Positions 17,718 through 25,484 of a stretch of DNA of 64,000 nucleotides are shown here, piece after piece; the stretch's first letter is position 1, and each line of letters begins with the position of its first letter. A program made the translations under genes and the position numbers. The notes under the pieces were generated by a model. The model was not told where the DNA came from. It did no database searches and was given only the letters and a program-made list of their open reading frames with translations. This stretch comes from Brevibacillus_D fluminis_A (GTDB taxonomy: Bacteria > Bacillota > Bacilli > Brevibacillales > Brevibacillaceae). Location: the NCBI RefSeq assembly GCF_052072235.1, contig NZ_CM125436.1, forward strand, positions 1,668,001-1,732,000. The letters run 5' to 3'.

Positions 17718-18728
17718 ATGAAAACAACTGCGTCTCGCGGGATCAAACAAGTGCTGGTCTATACAGGAGCCGCCATCCTGTTGGCAATTCTTGCATACGT
17801 CAGCTATACCATTTATCAATACAGACAGATGACGAACGAGTGGTACCAGCCGCTCGCGGAAGCACCGGCCGATGCGATGCAGCCGCAGGGGATGGAGCAT
17901 GTGCTGATCAACCAACCGGCACCGGTGGACGAATTGCCGCTAGGTCCGCAAAAAACATTGAAGCCGTTTACGCTGCTTTTGATCGGCATCGACAGCAGGG
18001 ACGGCGAAAAGGCGCGATCGGACACGATGATTCTCTGCACCGTCCATCCCGCCGACCAGCGTGTGTATCTGTTATCCATTCCCCGCGACAGCTTTATGGA
18101 ACTGCCTGGCCGCGGCTATGACAAAGTGAACCACGCCATGGCGTTCGGCGGTCCCGGCATGGTCAAGACCGCTCTGCAAAACTTCCTCAACATCAAAATC
18201 GACCGCTACATGACCATCGACTTCGATGGCTTCCGCAAAATTGTCGACGAACTCGGCGGCGTGGAAATCAATGTGAAAAAGCGCATGAAATATACCGACC
18301 CTACCGATGACACCTATATCGATCTGAAGCCGGGCCTGCAGACGCTGAACGGCAAGCAGGCGCTCGATTACGCCCGTTACCGCAAAAGCGATCTCGGGAA
18401 GGAAGACAGCGATTACGAGCGGATCGTCCGCCAGCAGGAAATTATCAAGGCATTGGCGGGAAAGGGCGATTCCGTCCAGTCTTTCCTGAAAGCATTCAAG
18501 CTGATGGACATTTTGGGCAAGCACGTCAAAACGGACCTGACACAGCAGGAAATCTCCTCGCTTTTGAAAACCTACTATGATCCGCAAAAAAACCATATCG
18601 AGACCGACACCTTGATGGGCACCGACGAGCGCATTTGGCGCAACGGGATTCGCGGCTGGTATTACCTCGTGCCGAAGGAAGAGCGCAAGCGGGTGCAAAA
18701 GCAGCTGGAAAAAGAGTTGAACTCGTAG
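17718..18728 (+). CDS. LCP-family (LytR-CpsA-Psr) glycopolymer ligase
   Basis: The 336-residue product has one N-terminal transmembrane helix (about 13-35) and an extracytoplasmic LCP domain: LLIGIDSRDGEKARSDTMIL, SIPRDSFMELPG, NHAMAFGG and the substrate-pocket DYARYRKSDLGKEDSDYERI with catalytically important Arg/Asp residues. LCP enzymes transfer undecaprenyl-linked anionic polymers to peptidoglycan, which fits the neighbouring polysaccharide genes. GGGGAGGAAG precedes the ATG. It appears monocistronic. Confidence 0.92.
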   Translation: MKTTASRGIKQVLVYTGAAILLAILAYVSYTIYQYRQMTNEWYQPLAEAPADAMQPQGMEHVLINQPAPVDELPLGPQKTLKPFTLLLIGIDSRDGEKARSDTMILCTVHPADQRVYLLSIPRDSFMELPGRGYDKVNHAMAFGGPGMVKTALQNFLNIKIDRYMTIDFDGFRKIVDELGGVEINVKKRMKYTDPTDDTYIDLKPGLQTLNGKQALDYARYRKSDLGKEDSDYERIVRQQEIIKALAGKGDSVQSFLKAFKLMDILGKHVKTDLTQQEISSLLKTYYDPQKNHIETDTLMGTDERIWRNGIRGWYYLVPKEERKRVQKQLEKELNS

Positions 18729-18812
18729 AATAAGCCGTTCTCCTCTTGTTGTTTTTTGGTGAAAAAGAGTATGATAGGACGATAGATTCACTCTGTTGGG
18801 GGAGATTGCCAG

Positions 18813-19121
18813 ATGAATTACCGGATTGTGCAGCAAGTGACGCTTGTCGACATGAATAATGAACTGATTAATGAAGTTTTCTTTGATCACGGGGTATTCG
18901 AAACCTTTTTCCTGCCAATCGGAAGCTCGGTTGTGACGCGACCGCTCGGATTAAAACAATTCGAGGTTGTGCATGACAGACGGACAGACGATGTCGTCCG
19001 TTTCAAAATCATCGATACCGAAATCAATCTCGTGACACAAGGCCAGGAAGTCAGGGCGTACCTCGAACCGATCACCCTGATCATCGGCCAGCATGATGTG
19101 GGCGAGTTTTACGACGAATAG
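18813..19121 (+). CDS. Conserved-looking small cytoplasmic protein, unknown function
   Basis: The 102-residue ORF starts at an ATG preceded by GGGGGAG and ends before a strong terminator. The sequence is mixed beta-type (YRIVQQVTLVDMNNELINEV, ITLIIGQHDVGEFYDE) with no signal peptide or membrane segment. Codon usage fits neighbouring genes. No family recognised. Confidence 0.72.
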   Translation: MNYRIVQQVTLVDMNNELINEVFFDHGVFETFFLPIGSSVVTRPLGLKQFEVVHDRRTDDVVRFKIIDTEINLVTQGQEVRAYLEPITLIIGQHDVGEFYDE

Positions 19122-19128
19122 GAGAGGG

Positions 19129-19162
19129 AGCCGCTTTTTCAACGAGAAGCGGCTTTTCTTTT
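19129..19162 (+). terminator. Terminator
   Basis: AGCCGCTT (19129-19136) pairs with AAGCGGCT (19147-19154), followed by TTCTTTTTT. Confidence 0.88.
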
Positions 19163-19168
19163 TTATGG

Positions 19169-19197
19169 TTGGAAAAATCAGAACATTCACTTACAAT
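19169..19197 (+). promoter_or_regulatory. Promoter of the long-chain acyl-CoA ligase gene
   Basis: TTGGAA (19169-19174) and TACAAT (19192-19197) are separated by 17 nt, giving a 5'UTR of about 75 nt. The stretch CATTCACTTACAATGAAG overlapping the -10 has a weak TTCA/TGAA dyad that could be a poor FadR site. Confidence 0.65.
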
Positions 19198-19278
19198 GAA
19201 GGGAGGAAGAGGTTATGCAACGATCGGTAAACAGACCAGTAGAGTTGGGCCATACAAAGGATTGGAGGGTTTCGGACC

Positions 19279-20979
19279 ATGTCAGATACCAAGCCTTGGA
19301 TTGCCAACTATCCGCAGGAAGTTCCCGCTTCGCTGGAATACCCCCGTGTTCCGGTGACAGCCTTTCTGAAACAGTCTGCGGAGCGTTTTCCTCATCAGAA
19401 CGCACTCTATTTTCTGGGAAAGCAGATCACGTATGCACAGCTGCTGTCCATGTCTTATCAATTTGCACATGCCTTGATGCGCCGCGGCGTCAAAAAAGGA
19501 GACCGCGTCGCCATCATGCTGCCCAATTGTCCCCAAGCCGTCATCGCATACTATGGCACCTTGTTTGCCGGCGGCACCGTGGTGATGACCAATCCGCTCT
19601 ATACCGAACGCGAGCTGATTCATCAGTTGGTTGACTCGGGGGCCGAGGTTATCGTCGCACTCGACCAGCTTTACGGCCGGATCGAAAAAGTCATGCCCCA
19701 TGTGTCGCTCACGCACATCATCCTCACCAGCATCAGCGATTTTTTGCCTTTCTTCAAAAAAATGCTGTACCCACTCGCACAGCGAAAGCAAAAATCAAAC
19801 GCTCCCGTCATTTCGTATTCACAAAATGTTGAACCGTTTTTGCCTGTTTTACATGAAAACGCTGCCAGCCCAATCGAGGTTGACATCGACCCTGCGCAAG
19901 ATTTGGCGCTTTTGCAATACACGGGCGGAACTACGGGCGTAGCCAAAGGCGTGATGCTCACCCACCGCAACCTTGTCGTCAATACCGTCCAGTGCCAGGC
20001 GTGTCTGTACAAAATGGAGCAAGGAAAGGAAAAAATTTTGACAGCCCTGCCGCTGTTCCATGTATTCGGCATGACCGCCGCCATGAACTACGGCATTTCC
20101 ATCGGCGCCGAGATCATTCTTGTGCCCAAATTCGATCCGGGCCAAATTTTGCGGCTGATCGATAAACTGCGGCCCAGCATGTTTCCGGGAGCGCCGACGA
20201 TGTTCATCGGCCTTTTGAATCACCCCGATATCCAAACATACAACCTCTCCTCGATCAAAGCGTGCGTGAGCGGCTCCGCTCCGTTGCCGCTGGAGGTGCA
20301 GACCCGCTTTGAAGAGCTGACGCAAGGCAAAATCGCCGAAGGGTACGGCTTGACCGAGTCATCGCCCGTCACCCACTCCAATCCGTTTTGGGGGCGGCGG
20401 GTCAGCGGCAGCATCGGCTTGCCATGGCCGGATACCGACTGCCGCATCGTCGACCCGGGGACAGGCGAAGAGCTGCCACAGGGCTCGATTGGCGAGCTTG
20501 CGGTCAAAGGCGGGCAGGTGATGCTTGGCTACTGGAACCGTCCGGAGGAGACGGCGGCTGTCTTGCGCGATGGCTGGCTGTTGACCGGAGATGTCGGCTA
20601 TATGGACGAGGACGGGTATTTTTATATCGTCGACCGCAAAAAAGACATGATCATCGCCGGGGGCTTCAATATTTATCCGCGCGAGGTGGAGGAGGTGCTG
20701 TTCGAGCATCCGTCCGTGCAGGAAGCGGCCGTGGTCGGCGTACCCGACCCGTATCGCGGCGAGACGGTCAAAGCCTTCATCGTCCTGAAAGCGGGCTGCG
20801 AGTTACATGAGCAGGAGATGGACCAATTTTGCCGGCAACGACTGGCGGCCTACAAAGTTCCGCGTGCCTATGAAGCGCGCAAGGAGCTGCCCAAAACGAT
20901 GGTTGGCAAGGTGCTCCGGCGCCAATTGCAGGAAGAAGAGAAGAAGCGGCACGAAGACCAGTCAGCCAAGTTAGGCTGA
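19279..20979 (+). CDS. lcfA: Long-chain fatty acid-CoA ligase
   Basis: The 566-residue protein belongs to the ANL superfamily. The AMP-binding P-loop YTGGTTGVAKG is near residues 214-224; the adenylation motif GYGLTESSPV, the hinge region GWLLTGDVGYMDEDGYFYIVDRKKDM and the C-terminal lysine motif PKTMVGKVLRR follow. It activates long-chain fatty acids with ATP and CoA, the entry step of beta-oxidation. It heads lcfA-fadR-fadB-etfB-etfA, the gene order of B. subtilis. Start at the ATG at 19279 with GGAGG upstream. The length fits LcfA. Confidence 0.93.
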   Translation: MSDTKPWIANYPQEVPASLEYPRVPVTAFLKQSAERFPHQNALYFLGKQITYAQLLSMSYQFAHALMRRGVKKGDRVAIMLPNCPQAVIAYYGTLFAGGTVVMTNPLYTERELIHQLVDSGAEVIVALDQLYGRIEKVMPHVSLTHIILTSISDFLPFFKKMLYPLAQRKQKSNAPVISYSQNVEPFLPVLHENAASPIEVDIDPAQDLALLQYTGGTTGVAKGVMLTHRNLVVNTVQCQACLYKMEQGKEKILTALPLFHVFGMTAAMNYGISIGAEIILVPKFDPGQILRLIDKLRPSMFPGAPTMFIGLLNHPDIQTYNLSSIKACVSGSAPLPLEVQTRFEELTQGKIAEGYGLTESSPVTHSNPFWGRRVSGSIGLPWPDTDCRIVDPGTGEELPQGSIGELAVKGGQVMLGYWNRPEETAAVLRDGWLLTGDVGYMDEDGYFYIVDRKKDMIIAGGFNIYPREVEEVLFEHPSVQEAAVVGVPDPYRGETVKAFIVLKAGCELHEQEMDQFCRQRLAAYKVPRAYEARKELPKTMVGKVLRRQLQEEEKKRHEDQSAKLG

Positions 20980-21003
20980 CAAACGAATACGTTCGTAACT
21001 GGG

Positions 21004-21052
21004 AGCGATGCTGCCTGATCCAGTCTGACTGGGAGGGGAGATCGCTTTTTTT
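21004..21052 (+). terminator. Possible terminator after lcfA
   Basis: AGCGAT (21004-21009) pairs with ATCGCT (21041-21046), followed by T6. An inner CCAGTctgACTGG hairpin lies in between, so the structure is branched. Confidence 0.5.
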
Positions 21053-21122
21053 GTATCAGGGCAACTGCGGCTTAAGCTGAAATCATGGCGTAGCCAGGTT
21101 TTCTGATTGGCGAGAACAGGCG

Positions 21123-21152
21123 TTGACACTGCGCTTTGTCATCGTTTACACT
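21123..21152 (+). promoter_or_regulatory. Promoter of fadR
   Basis: TTGACA (21123-21128) and TACACT (21147-21152) are spaced 18 nt. The FadR operator begins 6 nt after the -10, so bound repressor would block initiation. Confidence 0.7.
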
Positions 21153-21157
21153 TGATG

Positions 21158-21175
21158 TGAATGAACAATCATTCA
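21158..21175. promoter_or_regulatory. FadR operator
   Basis: TGAATGA-ACAA-TCATTCA is a perfect 7-4-7 inverted repeat that matches the established Bacillus FadR box (TGAATGA...TCATTCA). Its position between the -10 and the fadR start indicates autoregulation relieved by long-chain acyl-CoA. Confidence 0.88.
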
Positions 21176-21211
21176 TTGTTGTGTGATCTGTTGAATTGAG
21201 TGGAGGTACTT

Positions 21212-21799
21212 ATGGCAAAGAAAACGGGGGAAAAATATCAAGCCATTATCGATGCGGCCGTCCGGGTCATTGCGAAACACGGGTATCACAATTCCCAAGT
21301 CTCGCGCATCGCCAGAGAGGCGAAGGTGGCAGACGGTACGATCTATCTCTACTTTGAAAACAAGGACGATATCCTCATCTCTGTCTTTAACGAAAAAATG
21401 GGCCAGTTTATTGAAACGTGCCGTGATCGAATCTCGACAGCCGGGACGATTCAGGAGAAGCTGTATATTTTGATTCATGCCCATCTGAGCCAGCTGGCGC
21501 AAAATCCCGAGTTCGCCATTGTCACGCAGATCGAGCTGCGGCAGTCGAACGAAAAGATCAGCAAAGGGATCGGCGAGGTGCTCAAAACGTATCTGACGCT
21601 GATCGACGGGATAATTGAAGCGGGCATCGCAGAGGGCGTTTTCCGCGACGAACTCGATGTGCGGATGGCGCGCAAAATGATTTACGGCACCATCGACGAG
21701 ACCGTCACGTCATGGGTAATGAAGCAGTGCAAATACGATCTCACCTCACTGGTGGAGCCGATCCATAACCTCTTCCTGTACGGATTGGTTCGCAGGTGA
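21212..21799 (+). CDS. fadR: TetR-family fatty-acid degradation regulator FadR
   Basis: The 195-residue product has an N-terminal TetR helix-turn-helix (residues about 10-55: IIDAAVRVIAKHGYHNSQVSRIAREAKVADGTIYLYF, close to B. subtilis FadR) and a C-terminal acyl-CoA-responsive dimer domain. Start at the ATG at 21212, 5 nt after GGAGG; the upstream GTG at 21200 overlaps that ribosome-binding site and is unlikely. FadR represses beta-oxidation genes until long-chain acyl-CoA releases it. A matching operator lies in its own promoter region. Confidence 0.93.
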   Translation: MAKKTGEKYQAIIDAAVRVIAKHGYHNSQVSRIAREAKVADGTIYLYFENKDDILISVFNEKMGQFIETCRDRISTAGTIQEKLYILIHAHLSQLAQNPEFAIVTQIELRQSNEKISKGIGEVLKTYLTLIDGIIEAGIAEGVFRDELDVRMARKMIYGTIDETVTSWVMKQCKYDLTSLVEPIHNLFLYGLVRR

Positions 21800-21820
21800 A
21801 AAAGCTTGTGCATCAATTGC

Positions 21821-21849
21821 TTTTCATCTCCGCCTATTTTTGGTACAAT
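21821..21849 (+). promoter_or_regulatory. Promoter upstream of the enoyl-CoA hydratase operon
   Basis: TACAAT at 21844-21849 is a good -10; the -35 (TTTTCA, 21821-21826) is weak at 17-nt spacing, so activator help or imprecision is possible. The dyad downstream overlaps the expected start of transcription. Confidence 0.5.
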
Positions 21850-21866
21850 CAACGTATCCGCGACAG

Positions 21867-21884
21867 ACTGAGCGTTCGCTCAGT
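21867..21884. promoter_or_regulatory. Operator-like inverted repeat before the enoyl-CoA hydratase/etf operon
   Basis: ACTGAGCG-TT-CGCTCAGT is an 8-2-8 dyad located 18 nt after the -10, the same geometry as the fadR operator. It shares the TGA...TCA frame of a FadR box but has GCG for ATG-type centres. It may be a variant FadR site or bind another TetR regulator. A terminator role is less likely given the two-base centre. Confidence 0.6.
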
Positions 21885-21982
21885 TTTGCTGCGCGGGTAA
21901 AGCCTTCTTGCTAAAAAAGGTTTTTCCAAGTTATATCGCGAAAATTGCTAAAATACTGATCATAGAGTTGGAGGGAGAGAAC

Positions 21983-22759
21983 ATGGCTTACACCACTGTG
22001 CATTATGAAGTGGCGGATCGCGTCGCTTGGCTTGTGATCAACAATCCGCCGGCGAATGCGCTCAATCAGGCAACGTTGACCGATTTGGGCGCCGCACTCG
22101 ATGAAGCGGCAAAGGACGATCAAGTGAAAGCGGTCGTCATCACGGGAGAAGGGCGCTTTTTCGTTGCCGGAGCCGACATCAAGCAGTTCACACAGCTCGA
22201 TCAGGCAGAAGCGCAAGCGCTTTCGGAAACCGGACAGGCGCTGTTTGCGCGCATCGAGTCGTTCCGCAAGCCAGTCATCGCGGCCATTAACGGAGCGTGC
22301 CTCGGCGGCGGGCTGGAGCTTGCGATGGCTTGCCACATCCGCTTTGCGGCAGCGGAAGCAAAGCTCGGGCTGCCCGAGCTGAATCTGGGCATCATGCCCG
22401 GCTACGGCGGCACGCAGCGTCTGCCGCGGTTGGTTGGCCCGGGAAAAGCGACGCAGCTGATGCTCACCTCCGACATGATCGGCGGCGAGGAAGCCCATCG
22501 CATCGGCCTGGTCGAAGCGGTATATCCCGCAGAAGTGCTGCTTGATGAAGTGAAAAAGCTGGCCGCCGCGATCACCGCCAAAGGAAAGCTTGCGGTCGCG
22601 TACACGCTGGAAGCGATTCAGGCCAGCCTTGCGGAAGACCATGATGCAGGATACCGCACCGAAGCCCGGCTGTTTGGCCAAGTGTTCGGCACGGAAGATG
22701 CCAAGGAAGGCATCAGCGCCTTCATCGAAAAGCGGAAGCCCGAATTTTCCGATCGTTAA
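21983..22759 (+). CDS. fadB: Enoyl-CoA hydratase (crotonase family)
   Basis: The 258-residue crotonase-fold protein shows the oxyanion-hole segment GRFFVAGADIKQF, the catalytic glutamate regions GGGLELAMACHIRFA and LGLPELNLGIMPGYGGTQRL (both acid/base Glu present) and the C-terminal helix. It hydrates trans-2-enoyl-CoA in beta-oxidation. Start at 21983, right after GGAGGGAGAG. It is followed by etfB (21-bp gap) and etfA in one operon, as in B. subtilis, where the equivalent gene is called fadB although it is a monofunctional hydratase. Confidence 0.92.
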   Translation: MAYTTVHYEVADRVAWLVINNPPANALNQATLTDLGAALDEAAKDDQVKAVVITGEGRFFVAGADIKQFTQLDQAEAQALSETGQALFARIESFRKPVIAAINGACLGGGLELAMACHIRFAAAEAKLGLPELNLGIMPGYGGTQRLPRLVGPGKATQLMLTSDMIGGEEAHRIGLVEAVYPAEVLLDEVKKLAAAITAKGKLAVAYTLEAIQASLAEDHDAGYRTEARLFGQVFGTEDAKEGISAFIEKRKPEFSDR

Positions 22760-22780
22760 ATAAATGAGGAGGGGAATCTC

Positions 22781-23548
22781 ATGAACATTCTGGTTGTGCT
22801 TAAATCTACGTTTGATACCGAGGAAAAAATCGTCATCCAAAACGGTGGCATCAGTGAAGACGGGGTAAAATTCATCATCAACCCGTACGATGAGTATGCC
22901 GTGGAAGAAGCGATCAAGCTGAAGGAAGAGCACGGCGGCGAGGTGACGGTTATTTCCGTTGGACCGGATCGCGTGCAAACCGAGCTGCGCACTGCGCTGG
23001 CGATGGGTGCCGACAAAGCGGTGCTGGTTGACGATGAATCGCTGTTTGGCGACGAGTACACCACAGCGAAAGTGTTGGCTGCGGTTGCTCGCAAACTCGG
23101 CTTCGACATCATCCTCGGCGGCCAGATGGCAGTGGATTCCGGCGCAGGCCAAGGCGGTCCGCGACTTGCAGAGGAACTGGGCATCAACCACATCTCCACA
23201 GCCGTGAAGCTCACGGTCGACGGTTCTACGGTAACGGTCGAGCGCGACATCGAGGGCGACCTGGAAGTGGTGGAAGCAACCTTGCCGGTCCTCATCACGG
23301 CGCAGCAAGGGCTGAACGAGCCGCGCTACCCTTCTCTCCCTGGTATCATGAAAGCGAAGAAAAAACCGCTGGATATCCTCTCGGCAGATGACCTTGGTCT
23401 TTCCGCTGATGAAGTGAAAGCGAAAACGACGGTTGTCGATACGTATCTGCCGCCGAAAAAACAGGCGGGCCGTATTCTTTCCGGCGACATTCCGGCTCAA
23501 GCGGCGGAACTCGTCCAATTGCTGCGCAGCGAAGCGAAAGTGATCTAA
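22781..23548 (+). CDS. etfB: Electron transfer flavoprotein subunit beta
   Basis: The 255-residue protein has typical EtfB features: MNILVVLKSTFDTE at the N-terminus, the AMP-site loop GADKAVLVDD and the recognition-loop region LPVLITAQQGLNEPRYPSLPG. With EtfA it accepts electrons from acyl-CoA dehydrogenases. GAGGAGGGG precedes the ATG. The 23-bp gap to etfA indicates co-transcription. Confidence 0.95.
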   Translation: MNILVVLKSTFDTEEKIVIQNGGISEDGVKFIINPYDEYAVEEAIKLKEEHGGEVTVISVGPDRVQTELRTALAMGADKAVLVDDESLFGDEYTTAKVLAAVARKLGFDIILGGQMAVDSGAGQGGPRLAEELGINHISTAVKLTVDGSTVTVERDIEGDLEVVEATLPVLITAQQGLNEPRYPSLPGIMKAKKKPLDILSADDLGLSADEVKAKTTVVDTYLPPKKQAGRILSGDIPAQAAELVQLLRSEAKVI

Positions 23549-23571
23549 GGAAAAGGAAGAGAGGGATATCC

Positions 23572-24531
23572 ATGAAAAAAGTATTGGTACTCGCAGAAAC
23601 ACGTGATGGCAATATTCGCAACGTTTCCTTCGAAGCATTGTCCGCAGCGCAGGCGATCGCGGCAGGCGGCGAAATCACCGCAGCGGTATTTGGACCGGGC
23701 GCTGGCGCACATGCAGCTGCACTTGCCCAGTATGGTGCCGCCAAAGTCGTGGTCGTGGAAAACGAAGCGCTCGCGCAATATACGCCAGACAGCTATACAC
23801 AAGCATTTTCTCAAGTCATCGGCACGGTTGAGCCGGATGCGATCGTCATCGGCCATACGTCGATCGGCCGCGACTTGGCGCCGCGCATCGCAGCGCGCCT
23901 CGGATACGGCCTCGTTTCCGATGTGACATCCATTGAGGGAGACGATGTGTTCGTCCGCCCGATTTATGCCGGAAAAGCGTTCCAAAAACGCAGCTTTGGC
24001 GACAACAAAGTGTTCATCACCGTTCGTCCGAACAATATCGCACTTGTTGCCCCGGATGCGTCCAAAACCGCGGAAATTGTATCGCTTGACGTCGAGCTGA
24101 AAGATCTGCGCACGATCGTAAAAGAGGTTGTTCGCAAAACGAGCGGCAAAGTCGACTTGTCCGAAGCGAAGGTCATCATTTCCGGCGGTCGCGGAGTCAA
24201 GAGCAAAGACGGCTTCAAGCCGCTGGAGGAGCTTGCTGATGTGCTTGGTGCAGCGGTAGGCGCTTCGCGCGGCGCGTGCGATGCCGATTATTGCGATTAC
24301 TCCCTGCAAATCGGTCAAACAGGCAAGGTGGTCACACCTGACCTGTATATCGCGTGCGGTATCTCCGGCGCGATCCAGCACTTGGCGGGCATGTCCAACT
24401 CCAAAGTGATCGTGGCGATCAACAAAGATCCGGAAGCGCCGATTTTCCAGGTGGCGGATTACGGAATCGTCGGCGATTTGTTTGAAGTCGTACCGCTTTT
24501 GACCGCAGAATTCAAAAAAGCGCTGCAGTAA
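23572..24531 (+). CDS. etfA: Electron transfer flavoprotein subunit alpha
   Basis: The 319-residue EtfA has an N-terminal Rossmann-like domain and the C-terminal FAD-binding domain: ISGGRGVKSKDGF, GASRGACDADY, QIGQTGKVVTPDLYIACGISGAIQHLAGM and the final INKDPEAPIFQVADYGIVGD. It holds FAD and passes electrons toward the quinone pool. It is last of the fad/etf operon, with a terminator 17 bp downstream. Confidence 0.96.
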   Translation: MKKVLVLAETRDGNIRNVSFEALSAAQAIAAGGEITAAVFGPGAGAHAAALAQYGAAKVVVVENEALAQYTPDSYTQAFSQVIGTVEPDAIVIGHTSIGRDLAPRIAARLGYGLVSDVTSIEGDDVFVRPIYAGKAFQKRSFGDNKVFITVRPNNIALVAPDASKTAEIVSLDVELKDLRTIVKEVVRKTSGKVDLSEAKVIISGGRGVKSKDGFKPLEELADVLGAAVGASRGACDADYCDYSLQIGQTGKVVTPDLYIACGISGAIQHLAGMSNSKVIVAINKDPEAPIFQVADYGIVGDLFEVVPLLTAEFKKALQ

Positions 24532-24547
24532 TCGCATCGCCAAAAGG

Positions 24548-24580
24548 AAAAACCCACTCCCTCCCGGGCAGTGGGTTTTA
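24548..24580. terminator. Bidirectional terminator between etfA and a convergent gene
   Basis: AAAACCCACT (24549-24558) pairs with AGTGGGTTTT (24570-24579). T/A runs on both sides suit transcription from either direction. Confidence 0.88.
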
Positions 24581-24886
24581 CACCATATGGTAGCTTTGCA
24601 CACCATATTCCTGTAGAGCGAGTAAGATGTCAGTGGCGTCGTTCCCTTCGATGAGAAGGGCGATGTTGCCTTCCCCGATCTTGCTCTCGCAATTGCTGCA
24701 CTGTTCGAGGGAAAAGCCATGCTGCTGCAAGGAGTCCGCATAGCTTACGGTTTGGTCGAACGGATCTTGGGCACCTGCCGACTCGTTTAACATGGTGATG
24801 GACGAGATAGAGGTATCCAAAGCCAACTGCGAGACGAAATGCTGGGCGGCGCGTTCATCGGGAAAAAAGGTTACAAACGTTGGCAC
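24578..24886 (-). CDS. Small protein of unknown function
   Basis: The protein has about 102 residues if translation starts at the GTG at 24886, which lies 9 nt after AAAGGGG. A longer frame from an ATG at 24934 has no ribosome-binding site and an ATG at 24895 touches the Shine-Dalgarno. The N-terminus (PTFVTFFPDERAAQHFVSQL) resembles regulatory ferredoxin-like or stress-protein folds. A CSNCESK sequence gives one CxxC pair. It is convergent to etfA. No family assigned. Confidence 0.6.
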   Translation of the reverse strand: MPTFVTFFPDERAAQHFVSQLALDTSISSITMLNESAGAQDPFDQTVSYADSLQQHGFSLEQCSNCESKIGEGNIALLIEGNDATDILLALQEYGVQSYHMV

Positions 24887-24964
24887 AGCAGGCATCCCCT
24901 TTCTACCCCTATAGGTTTGTACAACATCGGACATAATATGTGTGTGGCGAAGTGCGACTGCACG

Positions 24965-24993
24965 TGGTCATCTTTGACAATGGATGGTATACT
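24965..24993 (+). promoter_or_regulatory. Probable trxA promoter
   Basis: TGGTCA (24965-24970) and TATACT (24988-24993) are spaced 17 nt, 45 bp before the start codon. A TTGACA at 24974 lacks a suitably spaced -10. Confidence 0.5.
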
Positions 24994-25037
24994 TTACATG
25001 GGAAAGAGTATTACCGAATGATAGGAGGTAGCTATAA

Positions 25038-25355
25038 ATGGCAATCGTAAACGTTTCCGACCAATCTTTTGGTCAAGAAGTAGAACAATCCGGTACTGTA
25101 CTGGTTGACTTTTGGGCACCATGGTGCGGACCTTGCAAAATGATCGCACCTGTTTTGGAGCAAATCGACAGCGAAGTGGGTTCCCAAATGAAAATCGTCA
25201 AACTGAACGTTGACGATAACCCGGATACAGCAGGCCGTTTTGGCGTGATGTCCATCCCAACGCTGATCGTTTTCAAAGACGGACAGCCAGTGGACAAATT
25301 GGTTGGCTTCCAACCAAAAGAAGCGTTGATGGCAGCGCTGGGCAAACACCTGTAA
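25038..25355 (+). CDS. trxA: Thioredoxin
   Basis: The 105-residue thioredoxin has the FWAPWCGPCKM active site (Cys30 and Cys33) and the cis-Pro loop MSIPTLIVF. It is a general cytoplasmic disulfide reductant. TAGGAGGTAG precedes the ATG. Its place between etfA and uvrC is the same as in B. subtilis. Confidence 0.97.
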   Translation: MAIVNVSDQSFGQEVEQSGTVLVDFWAPWCGPCKMIAPVLEQIDSEVGSQMKIVKLNVDDNPDTAGRFGVMSIPTLIVFKDGQPVDKLVGFQPKEALMAALGKHL

Positions 25356-25378
25356 GGCATATCCATTTGGAGCACATG

Positions 25379-25421
25379 CAGCAGCACCCTGACCAAGAGG
25401 GGCTGCTGTTTTGGCGTTTTT
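25379..25421 (+). terminator. Terminator of trxA
   Basis: CAGCAGC(A)CCCT (25379-25390) pairs with AGGGGCTGCTG (25398-25408) with one bulged A, followed by TTTT and a second T5 tract. Confidence 0.85.
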
Positions 25422-25431
25422 AGCAAGGATA

Positions 25432-25456
25432 TAAAGCATACATAATATTCTGATTT
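25432..25456 (+). promoter_or_regulatory. Candidate sigma-D (flagellar/chemotaxis) promoter
   Basis: TAAA (25432-25435), a 14-nt spacer and TCTGATTT (25449-25456) compare with the sigma-D consensus TAAA-N15-GCCGATAT (5 of 8 in the -10). It lies 28 bp upstream of a chemoreceptor gene, the usual sigma-D target class. Confidence 0.4.
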
Positions 25457-25484
25457 GATGTGAAGATGCATCGGGAGGTCTACT

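Noticed and set aside
19215..19634. ORF with a strong AGGAAGAGG ribosome-binding site overlapping the start of lcfA
   Set aside because: The lcfA frame is conserved and this frame is not recognisable as protein. It could at most be a translated leader; no support for a gene.
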